From: Pleurotus ostreatus/Saccharomyces cerevisiae fusant
Taxonomy: Eukaryota > Opisthokonta
DNA: 52,155 bases
NCBI GenBank assembly: GCA_024196135.1
Contig: JAMQCK010000137.1
Coordinates: 1 to 52,155, forward strand
Reading direction: 5' to 3'
Below are positions 21,701-34,400 of the stretch, piece by piece (position 1 is the first letter of the stretch; each line of letters begins with the position of its first letter). Both the position numbers and the translations under genes were made by a program. The notes under the pieces are model-generated. The model did not search any database, was not told where the DNA came from, and saw only the letters and a program-made list of their open reading frames with translations.

Positions 21701-23165
21701 GGACTGGAAGACACAAGCGCCTTCCGGCCCGGCAGGCTTGAAGCAGACGTCGTCGAGGGTGTAGTTGTTCGGCGAAGATTTGAGTTCGCGAATTTTCTGC
21801 TCCACGCCGAACCAGTACTTCAACCGGTCGAACGACATGGCCGGCTCATCCTGCTCCGCAGTGACGAATATCTGCTGCGCGCGATAGAATGGCCCAAAAT
21901 GCTCGTCGAAGAACTCCTTCTGCTGCTTGCTTTCCGATGTTGGTGCCACCCACAACCTGACAGGATCCGTCTCGACCTCGAAGCGCTTCCAGCCGATGTT
22001 CAAGAGGCCAATCGCGGTGAAGACGAGTGCGAAGGTTGCCCATGGGTATCCGGCTGCAAAGAGGCCAAGTCGGTAGAACATGCGGCGGAGGAAGTTCTGG
22101 AGAGGGAATTGGCGCGGCTGTACCGTCTCCACGGGGTCCAGCAGCGCAACGCGTGGTCCGAGGTCGTGTTCAGAGGCGGAGCGTGCAGGTTCGTCCACGT
22201 AGTGCGCTAGTGACCCAGCTCCGACCAACCCACGCGTATTTGAGCGTGGTGATATGGACGCGTTGTCTACCGAGAGCGCGACGCGCTCGTACAGTCGCTC
22301 CCGACGCTTGCGTATAGTGATCTCGATCAGGTAGCCGAACAAGAACCCGACCACGGCAAGCCCATACGTAAGGGTGAGCACGAACGTAAGGCAGGAGATG
22401 GCACCAACATGGCACGTTGGGCCGCCGCCAGGAGGGTCGATAGGCGGACGGACGGGGCAGATATCCGGGCAGTCGATGCATGTGCAGCGGCTTGCAAGGT
22501 CATTGTCGGCGCAGTTGCGCGGCGTCGCGTTGTACGCGGTGAATTCGGACGGGGTGTCGAGGGGGAAATTGATCTGGAAGGGGCTGCCAATGTCCTTCTC
22601 GTCGCCGAGAAACTTGAGAAACGCCTTGTAGTCCTTCGCGCCACCTCCTATAAGATCCATAGCATAGCCATTGGTCGCGCCGACTTGCACGCTCTTGCAA
22701 CTGTCAAAGAACCCCTTCGCATACTGCTCCTCGACGAAGAAGTCCAGAGACTTGACCGCCGTTTCCCCCGTCTGTGACTTCTGCGTCTCCGTGATGTTGA
22801 CGAAGGTAGCCTGATCGGGCGAGCAGGTGAACGAGCAAAAGAAGGAATGGAAGTTGTTCCGGCAGGCAGGGCAGGAGGATATGATGTTGTCCACAGTTGC
22901 GAAGTTGTCCCTCAGTGTCTCCAGTTGTCCAGACGTGCAACATGTCGGTCCTTCAGCGAACTCTGCGCCGCAGACATCGACAAGTAGCTTGCGAGTTTCC
23001 TCGTCTTCTGGCTACTAGCGTCAGACCGAATATCACTGCATGACGCGGGGAACTGACCTGAACTGCGGGTCCGTCGTATGGACAGGGGAGCTCCTTCCCG
23101 AAGAAGCCCTTCCTTCCGCAGGACGAGCGCATAGCGCATCGTCCTGGCACTCCTATCGCGTCCAT
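18746..23165 (-). CDS. NCR1: NPC1/Ncr1 lysosomal-vacuolar sterol transporter
   Basis: NPC1 exports sterol from the lumen of the vacuole or late endosome through its membrane. Seven exons (23165-23058, 23011-20537, 20486-20264, 20214-19175, 19121-19047, 19000-18837, 18785-18746) give 1374 residues; human NPC1 has 1278. The N-terminal luminal sterol-binding domain is Cys-rich (RCAMRSSCGRKG, CGAEFAEGPTCCT, PACRNNFHSFFCSFTCSPDQ). A membrane helix near 210-240 is followed by a luminal loop. The sterol-sensing/RND domain lies at about 590-855, including IAEVIPFLVLAVGVDNVFIL. A second RND half (LVNLVISLGIAVEFCAHVAR) ends in SGITFTKLIGMCVLALTRSK. An N-terminal signal peptide expected for the family is missing from the ATG-initiated frame, so the start is doubtful. 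It is divergent from DPH1 with 212 bp between. Confidence 0.95.
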
Positions 23166-23377
23166 AATTGAGGTATTTCCAAGCCGGTTATGCTGGCATG
23201 CAGCAAGATGACGGCAGGAAGCAAGCAAGACGCGGTGCGCGCCAACGTCAATGACCCGTCCGGTTGAGTAGCACGACGGCCACGTGGATTAATCTCGGCG
23301 AACCGGTCCGATCGACGAACTTCACATCACAAATCTTGCATCTCTTCATCACCCTCACACAACTCTCAATAAGCGCC

Positions 23378-25409
23378 ATGTCAGCGGAGAAGGGCAAGCA
23401 AAAGGCGACGGGGAACGCGTCGAGACCGCGGAAGCGCTTTGTGGGCAGCAAGTCCGCGACACCCTCCAAGCCCGGCGTCTCGCACGTCGTCAGCAACCAG
23501 ATCCCGCCGGAGATCCTGAACGACGAGGCGCTGAACGCAGCGATCAAGCTACTTCCCCAAAATTACTCGCTCGAGATCCACAAGACAATACACCACGTCC
23601 GGAAGAACAAGGCGACGATGGTTGCGCTGCAGATGCCGGAGGGGCTGCAGATGTTTGCGTGCACGATCGCGGATATTATCGAGCAGTAGGTGGGGTGATC
23701 GTTGTGTGCTGGAAGGGAGCTGATGGTCTGTTAGGTTCACTGACGCGTTGACTGTTATTATGGGCGACGTGACCTACGGGGCTTGCTGCATAGACGACTA
23801 CACGGCTGTCGCGCTGGGATGCGACATGCTAGTGCATTATGGCCACAGTTGCTTAGGTTCGTCCCAACCCACGACCGGCTTGCTGGTACCCTTTCTCACA
23901 TCTCATAGTCCCGATGGATCAAACAAGCATTCAAACTCTCTACGTCTTCGTCGAAATCGCCATCGACTCCTCCCACCTTCACCAAACCATTCGCCTCAAC
24001 TTCCCCGATGATCGCAACGAATTCCACGACAACCTGCTCAAGTCGGAGGAGTCCGATCGCGCCATTCCGGCGGGCAGTATCATCGGAAAGACGCGCCACC
24101 TGCGAATAGAGGGACCCGATGCGTCCTCTTCCCCACCCACCGACTTCGCCAACGCTGATGCGTCTCTCAACGACTCGTCCTTAGTATGTCGCCCGGAAAG
24201 CCAGCGAGAACCCACAAAGCTCGCTTTGGTCTCGACGATCCAATTCGTGTCGGCTCTACAAAGGCTCAAGGAGGATCTCTCCGCTCCTTATGCTGTGGAG
24301 GGCACGTCTTCGACCACCCTTTGGACCGGCACGTACGACGCAAGTATACCGCGCGCCAAACCTCTGTCGCCGGGTGAGATCCTGGGCTGCACCTCACCTG
24401 CTTTGCAAGATGTGGATGCGCTTGTGTAAGTCTGACATCCTCCTTGCTTCCACCCCCCTTGTCCTCTCCCACATCCCTTCACCCACACTTTCCCTCCACC
24501 CTCACCCCTCCTATCCTCCCCCCCTCCTTCCCTCCTATCCTCCGCCCTCTCCTTCACCTCCCCACTCACTAACACCCCACCCCAGCTACCTCGGCGACGG
24601 CCGCTTCCACCTCGAGTCCATCATGATCGCCAACCCGTCCGTGCCCGCCTTCCGGTACGACCCCTACTCAAAGAAGCTCACGCGCGAGAGGTACGACCAC
24701 GCGGAGATGCAGCGCGTGCGGGAAGATGCGGTGCGGAAGGCGAGGAAGAGTATTCCGATGCAGACGGCGCGGAAGAGGATTCCGGTGGGGAGGGAGGAGA
24801 GGACGGGTGATGGGAAGGCTATCGAGGATAAGACTTTGGGTACCGAGGGTGCCGCGTCTGGACCCGTAGCACCCACTCCATACTCGCCTATAAGCGACGC
24901 GCCATTATGGGGCGTCATTTTGGGTACGCTGGGCAGGCAGGGGAATTTCAGGCAGTTGCAGGTAAGTCAATCTCTCCTCTCGATATGTGGCACCATAAAC
25001 CAACCACGCATCGCAGGCCATTACCCACCAACTATCCGCCTCCAAAATCCCCATCCCCTTCATGCCCATCCTCCTCTCCGAGCTCTCGCCCGCAAAGCTC
25101 GCTTTGTTCAACGCCGACTGTGACAAGGGCTCCTCTCCGTATATTTCCACCTTCGTGCAAACCTCCTGCCCGCGCCTATCCATTGACTGGGGCTACGCGT
25201 TCGATCGGCCGCTGCTCAGCCCGTATGAGGCGTGTGTGGCGGTGGGAAAGGCGCAGGGGTGGTTTGAGGAGAGGGAGGAGAGGAGGGTGTTGAAGGAAGA
25301 AGAAGCACAGGGGAAGCTATACGCGTCACAGGAAGTGGGGAGGTATCCGATGGATTTCTATGGGGCGGGGACGCCGTGGAGTGTTTCTAGGAAGGAGGCG
25401 ACGTTCTAG
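23378..25409 (+). CDS. DPH1: Diphthamide biosynthesis protein 1
   Basis: Dph1, with Dph2, forms the unusual radical [4Fe-4S] SAM enzyme that transfers the 3-amino-3-carboxypropyl group to a His of elongation factor 2, the first step of diphthamide synthesis. Five exons, 23378-23685, 23735-23856, 23909-24425, 24586-24961 and 25017-25409, give 571 residues. The expected cluster cysteines sit in [11 protein letters not shown] (near 119), ILGCTSPAL (near 303) and [15 protein letters not shown] (near 492). Other signatures are LVHYGHSCL and [11 protein letters not shown]. The protein is longer than the usual 430-450 residues because of disordered inserts after NFPDDR and after [10 protein letters not shown]. 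Intron 3 is 160 nt and almost pure pyrimidine over about 100 nt. Confidence 0.94.
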
Positions 25410-26149
25410 TTGGGAGACTCGTCCTGCGCCCTTTGTGAGGTGCGCACCGCGTCTTCGGAACTCGGAGATAGCTGTGAGCTGTCCTCCTGTCAGCCTCTTG
25501 TATCAAAATCTTGCCACTGTAGCCATAGTTTGCATGTAGCTCATCCGCCTTTTGATCACAGCCTTCTAAGTGGCCTGGGGATCACACTTGCCGAAACCTG
25601 CAACCGCTGCGTTGGCCTCCAGCTCCGACTCCGAGGCGGGCGCAACCCGTGACCGTGTCAATATGTGATACGGACATCCACCGCCATTGTTCTTGTCACA
25701 CATCGCCATTTCACTGACCGCGAGCGTGTTCCGGCTGGACTGGTGCAACCTCCGAGGAGTACGCAATGTATCTACGCGACTTGACGCGTCTGATCCAGCT
25801 CTGTTTCTTTGTCTCAGCGCGTACAGTCTTTCAACGTGTGCTACCCAACCAATATTGAGCTTCGGTAGCTTTGCACAAACCAACAGCCGATCATTGGCGC
25901 GCCTCGCATGCGCACCCACTTCCCCGCCGCCCTCCTCCTCCCATCATCCTTATCGCGCCCTCAAACGGTGCCTTTGCACACCACAGACTCTTCCGATTAC
26001 ACATGATGGTGATGAATCCACTGCCTCTTGCAGCCGCCGAGCGGCCCAGGAGCGGCTCATGCAAAACGAAAGCGGCGACCTAGCCCTTGTTGCGTGATCA
26101 CCTCGTCTGCTCTCCCCTCATCGGCGCGTCGAGCACACTGTCGTCGACG
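25410..26149. other. Intergenic, DPH1 3' region and P450 promoter
   Basis: 740 bp with short open frames on both strands but no domain-like sequence or consistent splicing. Presumed 3' UTR of DPH1 and promoter of the P450. Confidence 0.4.
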
Positions 26150-28404
26150 ATGAGCGTGCTCGGGCTTGATCTAAGAGCGATCCCCTTCGACGCTGGATCT
26201 ATCTCGTTGGGCGTGAAGGCGATCCCTCTCAATGGAAAGACGGTCACCGCGACCGCGCTCGCCGGCCTCGTCCTCGTCCTCCTCGGCAAGACCGTCTCGC
26301 GCAGTCTGTCGAAGCGTCCGCCTGGCCCGCCGGGGAAGCTCTTCTCGGGGAACGCGCACCAGCTTCCGGTGACGACGAAGGAGAAGTGGGAGACGTACAT
26401 GCGGTGGGCGGATGAGTATGGTGTGTGGTCGAGGAGATGAAGTGTAATGGAATAGGCGCTAACCTCCGTTTCCCCTTCGTCACCCTCCCCCCATCACTGC
26501 GACCGCCATCTCGCCTCAATTCCTCTTCCCCTTCGTAGGCAGCCCTGTCATCTACTACCGCGTACACAGCAAGCAATTCGTCGTGATCAACAATGTCAAG
26601 GCCGCGTTCGATCTCATGGAAGGGAGGTCCAACATCTATTCCGACCGGCCGATGGCATGGTTCTTCATGGCGCCGCAACTCGGTGGTAGGGGAATGTGAG
26701 CTCTCGTCGGAGCATTGATGCCATTACCATCGTACTCATGAACCTCCCGCAGGTCCCCCACAAACATCTCCTCCCAACACCCCCTGCACAGGACCTACCG
26801 GCGCATGCTAGGGCACGGCCTGAACCAGCGCGCGGTGAAGAGTTACAGCCCAATCATGCGTGAGGAGCTCAAGACATTGGTGAACAACATCAATAGCTCG
26901 CCGGAAGGGTTTATTGCGCACATTCGAAGGTGAGTGGGCTTGAAGACATTGCTACTTGTAAAGATCTTCTTGTTGCCTCACCCTGGCAAACGGTTCGCTC
27001 ATCGGTGCATTACATCCCAGACTTTCAAACGCCACCTCTCTCAAGCTCGCATACGGCTGGCCCATGAAGGACGACAACGACATCGTGATCGAGATGATCA
27101 AGGAGGCGTTCTACCTCGCTGGTATTGCGCTTCAGCCCGGTCGGTGGGCTGTTGACTCGTGGCCTATACGTACGGCGTTTCTCTTACATCTCAATGTATG
27201 TCCTCATAGTGCTACCACCCAGTGCGCTTTGTCCCGGACTGGTTCCCCTTCACCGGATGGAAGAAGACAGCGAAGCGGGTCGCGATACGATCGAAGGAGA
27301 TTGATACTATCCCTTTCGCTTGGGCGAAGGAGCAGATTGTGAGTGAGCTTTGTTTTTCCTCGAAGCGACCATCGTCAGCTCCACAGTCTCGCGCTGACGC
27401 TCGCACAGGCCAAAGGCGACTACGTCGATTCTTTCGCTTCCCACTTCTTGCTACCTGAAGATAAGCACAAGGTCACGCCGGAAGAGGAAGCGCTCATCCA
27501 GACGTGCGCTACGTCGTTCTTTGCGGGTGGCTCGGATACGGTGCGCTTTCTTGCTTGCAATTTTCTATCGAATGTTCAAACACCATTCACCCACCACCAC
27601 ACAGACCGTCTCCGCCATGTCCTCCTGCGTGCTCGCCCTCGCCCGACACCCCGACGTGCAGCGCCGCTTCCAGGCCGAGGTCGACAAGTTCGTCGCGGAG
27701 AACAACCGGCTGCCAACGACCACCGACCGCGACGATCCCGCGTTTGCGTATGTTCGTGCGGTAATCAGTGAGGTGGAGAGGTTTGCGCCTGTGGCGCCGA
27801 TTGGTGAGCATTGAACCTTCCACGCGGGGGAGCATCGGGAGACTGACGATGTCAATGTGCAGGCCCCGCACACCGACTCACGCAGGACGATTACTACGAG
27901 GGGTATCTCATACCTAAGGGTACCACGATTGTGCCTAATATCTGGTAGGGGCACTCTTCTGCCTTTGTTTATAGAGACTGACCGGCTGCAGGGCCATGAC
28001 GAGGGATCCAGCAGTATACTCCGAACCCGAAAAGTTCGACCCAGAACGCTTCTTGCCTCCTCGCAACGAGCTCGAGCCCAAGAAGCTGGTCTTCGTGAGT
28101 TGCTTCTCTCTCTTGTGATACTACCCACCCTCCAGCTTCCTCTCCGCTCGTGTCTGACCCCCGCACTCAGGGCTTCGGTCGCCGCATCTGCCCCGGCGCC
28201 TACTTCGCCGAGACCTCCCTCTTCTTCAACCTCACCAACCTCCTCGCGATCTACGACCTCAAGCCGGGGCAAGATGAGGACGGAAATCCCGTCGACCTGC
28301 ACAAGGTGCAGTACAAGACGGGGCTGACGAGCCACCCGGAGCCGTTCAAGTGCGATTTTGTGTGCAGGAATCCGGAGCTGATGGCGAGGTTGTTGGAGGA
28401 GTAG
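26150..28404 (+). CDS. Cytochrome P450 monooxygenase, class II microsomal
   Basis: A heme-thiolate oxygenase anchored in the ER and fed by a P450 reductase; the substrate is unknown. Ten exons give 539 residues: 26150-26420, 26539-26695, 26753-26929, 27021-27169, 27223-27338, 27409-27540, 27605-27803, 27863-27944, 27992-28094 and 28171-28404. Features in order: N-terminal helix TATALAGLVLVLLG, the proline hinge RPPGPPGK, I-helix AGGSDTT near 329, the ExxR motif EVER near 391, PERF near 450, and the heme loop FGFGRRICPGAYFAE with Cys near 469. It resembles the large agaricomycete families annotated as O-methylsterigmatocystin-oxidoreductase-like, a label that does not imply that reaction. No tailoring or backbone biosynthetic gene lies nearby, so I do not place it in a cluster. 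Confidence 0.95.
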
Positions 28405-28431
28405 GTATATATATATATATATATATATATG
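28405..28431. repeat. (TA)n microsatellite
   Basis: About 12 TA units begin right after the P450 stop codon. The repeat lies in the presumed 3' UTR. It is likely to be length-variable between strains. Confidence 0.95.
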
Positions 28432-28597
28432 CGGTGATCTGGATACACGGTGTGCAATATATGTACACTCCTGGGAGCATACCTCAAAGATGCATTGGAA
28501 GTGGAAGTGATAAGCATGGCAGTTCGACTTTCTCGCCCAACAATGACCGTCACCTTTGTGTGACATCGTGACACTCGTACCTTCTTCCTGCCGCGCC

Positions 28598-29514
28598 ATG
28601 TCGAGGAGCAGGAGCAGAACCAGGTCGCGGTCCCCCGGCATGGACATTGATTCTGCCAAACCTAAGAACGAGGATGAACGCTTGAACCCCGACGCGAAGG
28701 TCGTCATCGTCCAGAACCTGACGCGCAATGTCGTCGAGGCGCACCTCCAAACCATCTTCAGCTTCTATGGCACAATCAACAAAATTGACCTGCCTACCTT
28801 TGCGAAATGTGCGTCTGTTCCCCTCTCCTTCAGACACCATGCGCTAACCCACTTACCTCAGCTGGCCAAAACCGCGGCAAGGCCGCCGTCGAGTTCACCG
28901 AGCCCGCTTTCGCGCACAAGGCGTACACGCACATGAACGGCGGCCAGCTCGACGGCGCCGTCCTCAAGCTCGAGCTCTCCGACCTCCCCGTGCGCTCGCG
29001 CTCCCCGCCCCCACCCCCCGCCGCGCGCCGCCCCCCTCGCCGCCGCCCCTCCTTCTCGCGCTCGCGCAGCCGCTCCCGCTCGCCCCTCCGCGCCCGGCGC
29101 GGCGGCCGCTTCGGGCGCCCACCCCCACCGCGGGCGAGGGACGTGTACCGCCCGTCGCTGGGCCGCCGGCGCTACACGTCGCGCTCGTACTCGCGCTCGC
29201 GCAGCCGATCGCCGGTCAGACGGGGCCCGGGGCTGCCGCCGAGGAGGCGGTCGCCGAGCTATACGCGCGGGGGGCGTGGAAGAGGGAGGACACGGTCGAG
29301 GAGCACGGTGCGGTCCTCACGCTCGCGGTCGTTCTCGTATTCGCGCAGCCGAAGCCGATCGCGGAGCAGGAGCTACTCAAGGTCGTACAGCTATTCGAGG
29401 AGCCGGAGTCCCAGCAGGGCCAGGAGCTATAGTAGGGGGAGAAGCTACAGCCGTGGGCGCAGAAGTCGTAGCAGGGACGATATTCGGGACTCGCGGTCGC
29501 GGTCTCCGGTGTAA
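28598..29514 (+). CDS. RNPS1-like SR protein (RRM plus RS domain)
   Basis: Probably a nuclear splicing and exon-junction factor. Two exons, 28598-28808 and 28862-29514, give 287 residues. The start was chosen at MSRSRSRTRSRSPGMDID, a short N-terminal RS segment. One RRM spans about residues 30-110, with RNP2-like KVVIVQNL and RNP1-like RGKAAVEF. The remaining roughly 170 residues are Arg/Ser/Pro/Gly-rich with many RS dipeptides. This layout (short RS, one RRM, long RS) fits RNPS1 or its S. pombe-type relatives, but a generic SR-like protein is possible. It is convergent with the reductase gene, with 168 bp between stops. Confidence 0.88.
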
Positions 29515-29682
29515 TGTGTACGATCATGTTCTTGCTCCATTTCTTGTGCTACCTCAGAACAGCGCTGCTTCTTACACTTATGCACCAAGTTTGCCTTGCT
29601 GCTACCACACAGATATATAAGCAGATGTCTTCGCAAGTTATGTAGACGCTTGCATGTCATTCTCTGTGAGGTAGGGACGAGA

Positions 29683-30880
29683 TCACAATTTGTAAACCTG
29701 GTCGTTGCTGTACCCCAACTCCTTGAGCACGCCGCCTACAGGTCCTTGAGAAAAGTTGCGTCCGTACGGGCCAGCAAGTGCCCCAATCATGCTACGACAA
29801 TCTCAGCATTCAACACCAACTGACAAGCAAGAGCACTTACGGTTCAGGACCGCATACCAGGAAGAGCACCCTGCGCTGGGGCTTCTCCTCACTTGGCTTG
29901 CTCGAGGTAAAGGGCCGCTTCCACCATGATACCTCCATTTCCCCTGAGTTGACGGCCTTCTCTACTGCAAGCTTGTTTATACGACCAAGTGCTGGGGTTG
30001 CAGCCGCCGGAGGTAGGTAGGGCAGCGGCTTCGCATCCTGATCGACAAACAGTCGAAAGCTGAACCGCTCGGGGTGCTCGGCGGCGTAGGAAGCGAGTGG
30101 ACTGAGGACATCCGCCGGTGGCAGCTCGTCGGAGGAAGGGGAAGAGTGAAGGAGGGTGAAGCGGGTATTTGGTGAACGCTCGGAAGCGATGACTGTAGAC
30201 CAGAGTTGCACGAAGGGTGTTATGCCTGTGCCACCGGAAATCTATGCAGATGTTGAGTCAGTCCCAGCGCTAGCCTTTAGACAAGTTGCACATACCATAA
30301 CCACCTCGTCCCACGCATCATCCTTCCACGGCCAGGTTGTGAGCGGACCGCGGATTTCTATACGGTCGCCCTCCGACTTCCCGTGCAGCCACCGCCCGAC
30401 CTCCCCCTTCGGGTACTTCTTGATCCAGAACGACATCTTCCCGTCCTTCTCCAGCCCATAAAGCGGCGTATACGGCCTCTCGACCTGTATATCATCGTCC
30501 TTGATGAACACAGACCATATAGGCTGGTAGCCATTGTCGGAAGTAGACTGAAGCACGCTAAGTTGCTCTGGCGGCAGCGTGAGGGTGAGAAGCAGCCCAT
30601 TCGCGCCGACATGCTTGTGGGACGTTATGGGGAGGGGGGTAAAGTGGCGGGGGGAGAGGCTGCCTGTGGTCTTGGTGGGAGCGGCGCGGGACTCGTCGGG
30701 GATGATAATGAAGTAGAGGGAGGCGGAGGCGAAGGCGACGAAGGACAGGACGAATGGCCAGACGGGTGGGTCTGACTTGACTGCGGTGTTTGACGCTGCG
30801 CGACGCGGTATCTGGGCGCGTAGGATGGGCGTCGGACGCGCGCCTCGCGCAACAATTTGGCGCGTCAAGACTCGGAACAT
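29683..30880 (-). CDS. NADH-cytochrome b5 reductase-like mitochondrial flavoenzyme
   Basis: A FAD/NADH oxidoreductase of the ferredoxin-NADP-reductase superfamily. Three exons, 30880-30296, 30241-29841 and 29791-29683, give 364 residues. The Arg-rich N-terminus (MFRVLTRQIVARGARPTPIL) and one hydrophobic helix (PFVLSFVAFASASLYFIII) indicate inner-membrane anchoring, as in yeast Mcr1. FAD motifs: VERPYTPLYG and IKKYPKGEVGRWLHG. NADH motifs: SGGTGITPFVQLW and VCGPEPMIGALAGP. It ends GYSNDQVYKL. The region between the FAD and NADH motifs is longer than in Mcr1 (about 300 residues), so I do not give the yeast name. Electron acceptor unknown. Confidence 0.88.
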
Positions 30881-31412
30881 GGGGGAACGCAGGTGAGCTC
30901 GATCGGACCGGGGCGCCTATTCCCATCGCTCTCCCTCGATCACTGTGTCCCGGTCACAACGGTCACTGTTCGATTTGCCCTGCGCGTCAGAGTCGCCTTC
31001 CTTTCATGCTAACGCCTCATTTCATTTCTAGACTGTGAGTGATACTGGTACAGGTGCAGTTCGTAAGCTAACGTACCCAAAGCTTTATACGACTAAGTAG
31101 TATGGTCCAACAATAATATGTGCGGGATGCGTAAATAACTTGAATGTCATGCCATGCCATGCCAGGGAATACAGTAACACATGAAGTCGAACGAAGTAGG
31201 GGCGAAGGGGCGTAAATGAGGCCAACAGTCAATGGTGAAGCACTCGGATCCGGAACAGTGACGAACCGTCTATCGAACAATGAGCCGTAAATCAGGCAAA
31301 CAAGTATAGTGGAGGGGAGCAGGGAATATAACCACCAGTGAGTAGGTCCGCAGGGCGCTGGGTGGTGACAATACTTATCGTTCGTCTATGTTCACGTTCA
31401 GTGTACACGTAT
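30881..31412. other. Intergenic, b5-reductase promoter and GAR gene 3' region
   Basis: About 530 bp between tandem minus-strand genes. Nothing recognisable apart from short A/T-rich segments. Confidence 0.4.
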
Positions 31413-34400
31413 TCACGGGCGCCAGACCGAGTTTCTGTTGGGCGTGTACCCGCCGGGACTGCGCATGCGCGAGTGCACGGTGGACGCTGTCGACCGCGTT
31501 GGCGTCGCCGGACGCAACGGCAGTGGCGAGGCTTCGGGGTCTGCGCGTCGTAAGAATTGCAGCGGTGTAAGACCCGGGGAGCCGTTGCCTCGGCTGGAGC
31601 CGGGTGAGGATTTGAGTGACCGCGGACTATGGGCATCCGGAGAGACGATGGCGAAGGAAGGCAGTTCGCCTGGCTCAGGCGTGTGTGGTGAGCGCAGAGG
31701 CCGGTCTGTGATCTCAGCGGCTTCGAGTAGTGTCGCCGAGCTGATCCATTTCTCCTCTGCCTGCCCAGGTCGAGGAGGTGAGGTTTCCAACACACGGAAG
31801 CTGTCCGCAAAGTGCTCCGAGATGAACCTAGAAAAACCGCCACGTCAGCCTCATCGAACACCACAGCATTGAGCCCTCTACTCACTTGGATAACTCCGAC
31901 CACCCACCACCAACGCGCACCATCACCGTCTGCGACCGCAGAATTCGACAGAAGCACAACTTCGGCTCTTGGTCACCAATCCAGTACTTCCCGCTCTGGT
32001 CCTTGTACGTCTCCGTCAGGCCCTCCACATTGATCCCTACCGGCAGCTTGTTCACCACCTCGCCGACCGCGACGTCGAGCTTGCTCTTCGGGTCCGCAAC
32101 GTAGCGCTTGCGCGGGGCAGCAGCCTTCTTCGTCGGCGTGGACACGGCGCCGCGGGTGAGAGAGGATATGGAGTTGCGCGGGCCGCTGCGCGCCCAGCTA
32201 GAGAGGGACGTTGACGAGCGCGAAGGCACGCCAAAGGAGGACGCAGATGTAGGGACGCCGAAGGAGGAAGCGTCGGACATGACGCTGGGCGAGGAGCTGC
32301 GTTTGCTTTGGGCGGTCTGCGCGCGCACGCGGGACGTCGAGGTCTTCTTGGCGACGGGCGACTCGGCGGGCGTGACGCTGTTGGTGCGCTGCCGGGATGC
32401 GAAGGTCGAGCTAAACAGGGACGACCCAGATACAGAGCGCTGCGAGGACACGCTCGACATCCGACTCGACGGCCGGCTTGGGCGCGATGAGCCTGACACG
32501 ACACGACGACCGCCGGGCTGCTTCGGTGGCAGCGCCGTTGGCGAGAGGAACTTCGACCCCGCGGTATGCGACGTGCCAAGGTTGCCGTACCCCTTCGTCT
32601 TCCCTCCGCCGCGCGACACTGTGCTGCTGAGCGTTGATGTTCTCGAGTGCGACCGACTCGTGGCCGGCCCAGTCGAGCTATGCACCGAGCTCGCCACGCT
32701 GGCAGGCCGCGAACGCTTACCACCCACGCGATCCCTAGCCATCTCCTCCAGCTCGCTCCATGTCTGCAGGACCCGCTCGTTCTCCGAGATCGCTCGCGGG
32801 TCGCTGGACACCAGACGGAACTGAAGTGACATCTCATCGACGAGCGAGCGCGTCGCATTGAGCCTCGTCAGCATTTGGTCGTCGGGGCTGCCATTCGGCG
32901 GCTGAATGCGAGTGGAGATAGTTGCAAGCGGCGGTGACGGGAAGCTGTCAATGTGCTCGAGCAGATCGCTAAGCGCGTCGTCGCACTCCTTGACACATTG
33001 CCCGAACTGACACAGCTTGTCCAGGTCTTGAACGAGGGCCATGGATTGCTCGACCTCCGTGCGCAATGACCGCAGTTCCGCGTTCACCAGCGAGTCCTCA
33101 GCAGTTTCCGGCAGAGCTTCGACCTCCTGCTTGATAGCGTTGAACTGGGTTATGATGTTGTGAATTTGCTGATCGCGCGGGAGCTGGCTGGAGGACTTCG
33201 CGGTCGGACGCGCAAGTTCGTTGATGCTGAGGGAGCGTAGGCGTTGTCGCAAAGCCACGATCTGCGCCTGCAGCTCCTTCATCTCTGACGACATATGCGG
33301 CGGCATGCCACCGGACGGCGCAAGGCGTAGACCGAAGACATCTGTGCGATTGATGAGACGCAAGCATTTGACAATATTTCTCGACGCTCACCCTCCTCAA
33401 ACGCTGGCATGAGCTTGAATGGAGGACTCCGCTTAGCAGCAAGGCGAGCAGCTTCTTCTTCCTGCTTTACGCGCTCCTGACGCTCAATTGCAAGCTGTTC
33501 CTCGGTCGCCCTCAGCCGCGCCTCCATCGCCTGCCGCTCGCTCTCCAAGCGCTCCCTCTCCGCCTTCTCCGCCGCCAGCCGCGCCTCTTCTGCCTCGGCC
33601 CGTCGCCTCTCCTCCGCTTCCTGCTCTTCCTGCAACTTGCGCTGCTCCTCAGCAAGGCGCTCCTCTTCCTTACGAGCCTCCTCCGCCGCAAGAAGCGCCA
33701 GCCGCTCTTCCTCCTCGCGTTTGCGCTGCTCCTCAGCTAATCGCTCATCCTCTTCCCGTTGCCTTTGCTCCTGCTCCAAGCGTTCCTTCTCCAACCGTGC
33801 AGCCTCGGCGGCTTCCGCGGCCTGGCGTTCGAGCTCCAACTGGGCCAATCGCTCAGCCTCCAGTCTCGCTTCCTCCAATCGCCGCGCCTCCGCTGCATGC
33901 GCGTCTGCTATACGCGACACGAGGGCTTCGCCGTCGCTCTTGATGTCCATGAGCTTGGACTTAGCATCACTGAGCGCGCGCTTGCGACTGATGTGCAAAA
34001 CTTCCTGGGGCGACGTGCTGTGCGCATCGGCGGAGGCCTCCATCTCTTGCAAGATGTCTTGCAAAGGAGTCATGCAACGAGCGAGGGCCTCTTGGCGCGT
34101 AGTCAGCGTTTCCTGCACCTCCGCGCGCAAAGCTTCCAGGCGATCAAGGCAATCCGGCTGTGACGCAACCCCAGACAATGTCGTCTTCAACGAGTCAATT
34201 TGCCCCGCGAAGGCGTCGATGTCATCCAGAATGCCGATCAAGCGTGCGTCGAAGTCCTTCGCGCGAATAGCCTGGTCAAGATACTCGGCGCGCTGGCGGA
34301 GGTTCTGCACTTCCGAGCTCAGGCGCATGGCGTAGGAATTGGAGTCCGAGCGAACGGCCTCGTCAAGCACGGCCAAGTCGAAGGAAAGGTCGATGGCCTG

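Noticed and set aside
26150..30880. P450 plus flavoenzyme as a metabolite gene cluster
   Set aside because: No backbone synthase, transporter or pathway regulator is nearby, the SR protein lies between them, and the flavoenzyme has mitochondrial targeting.
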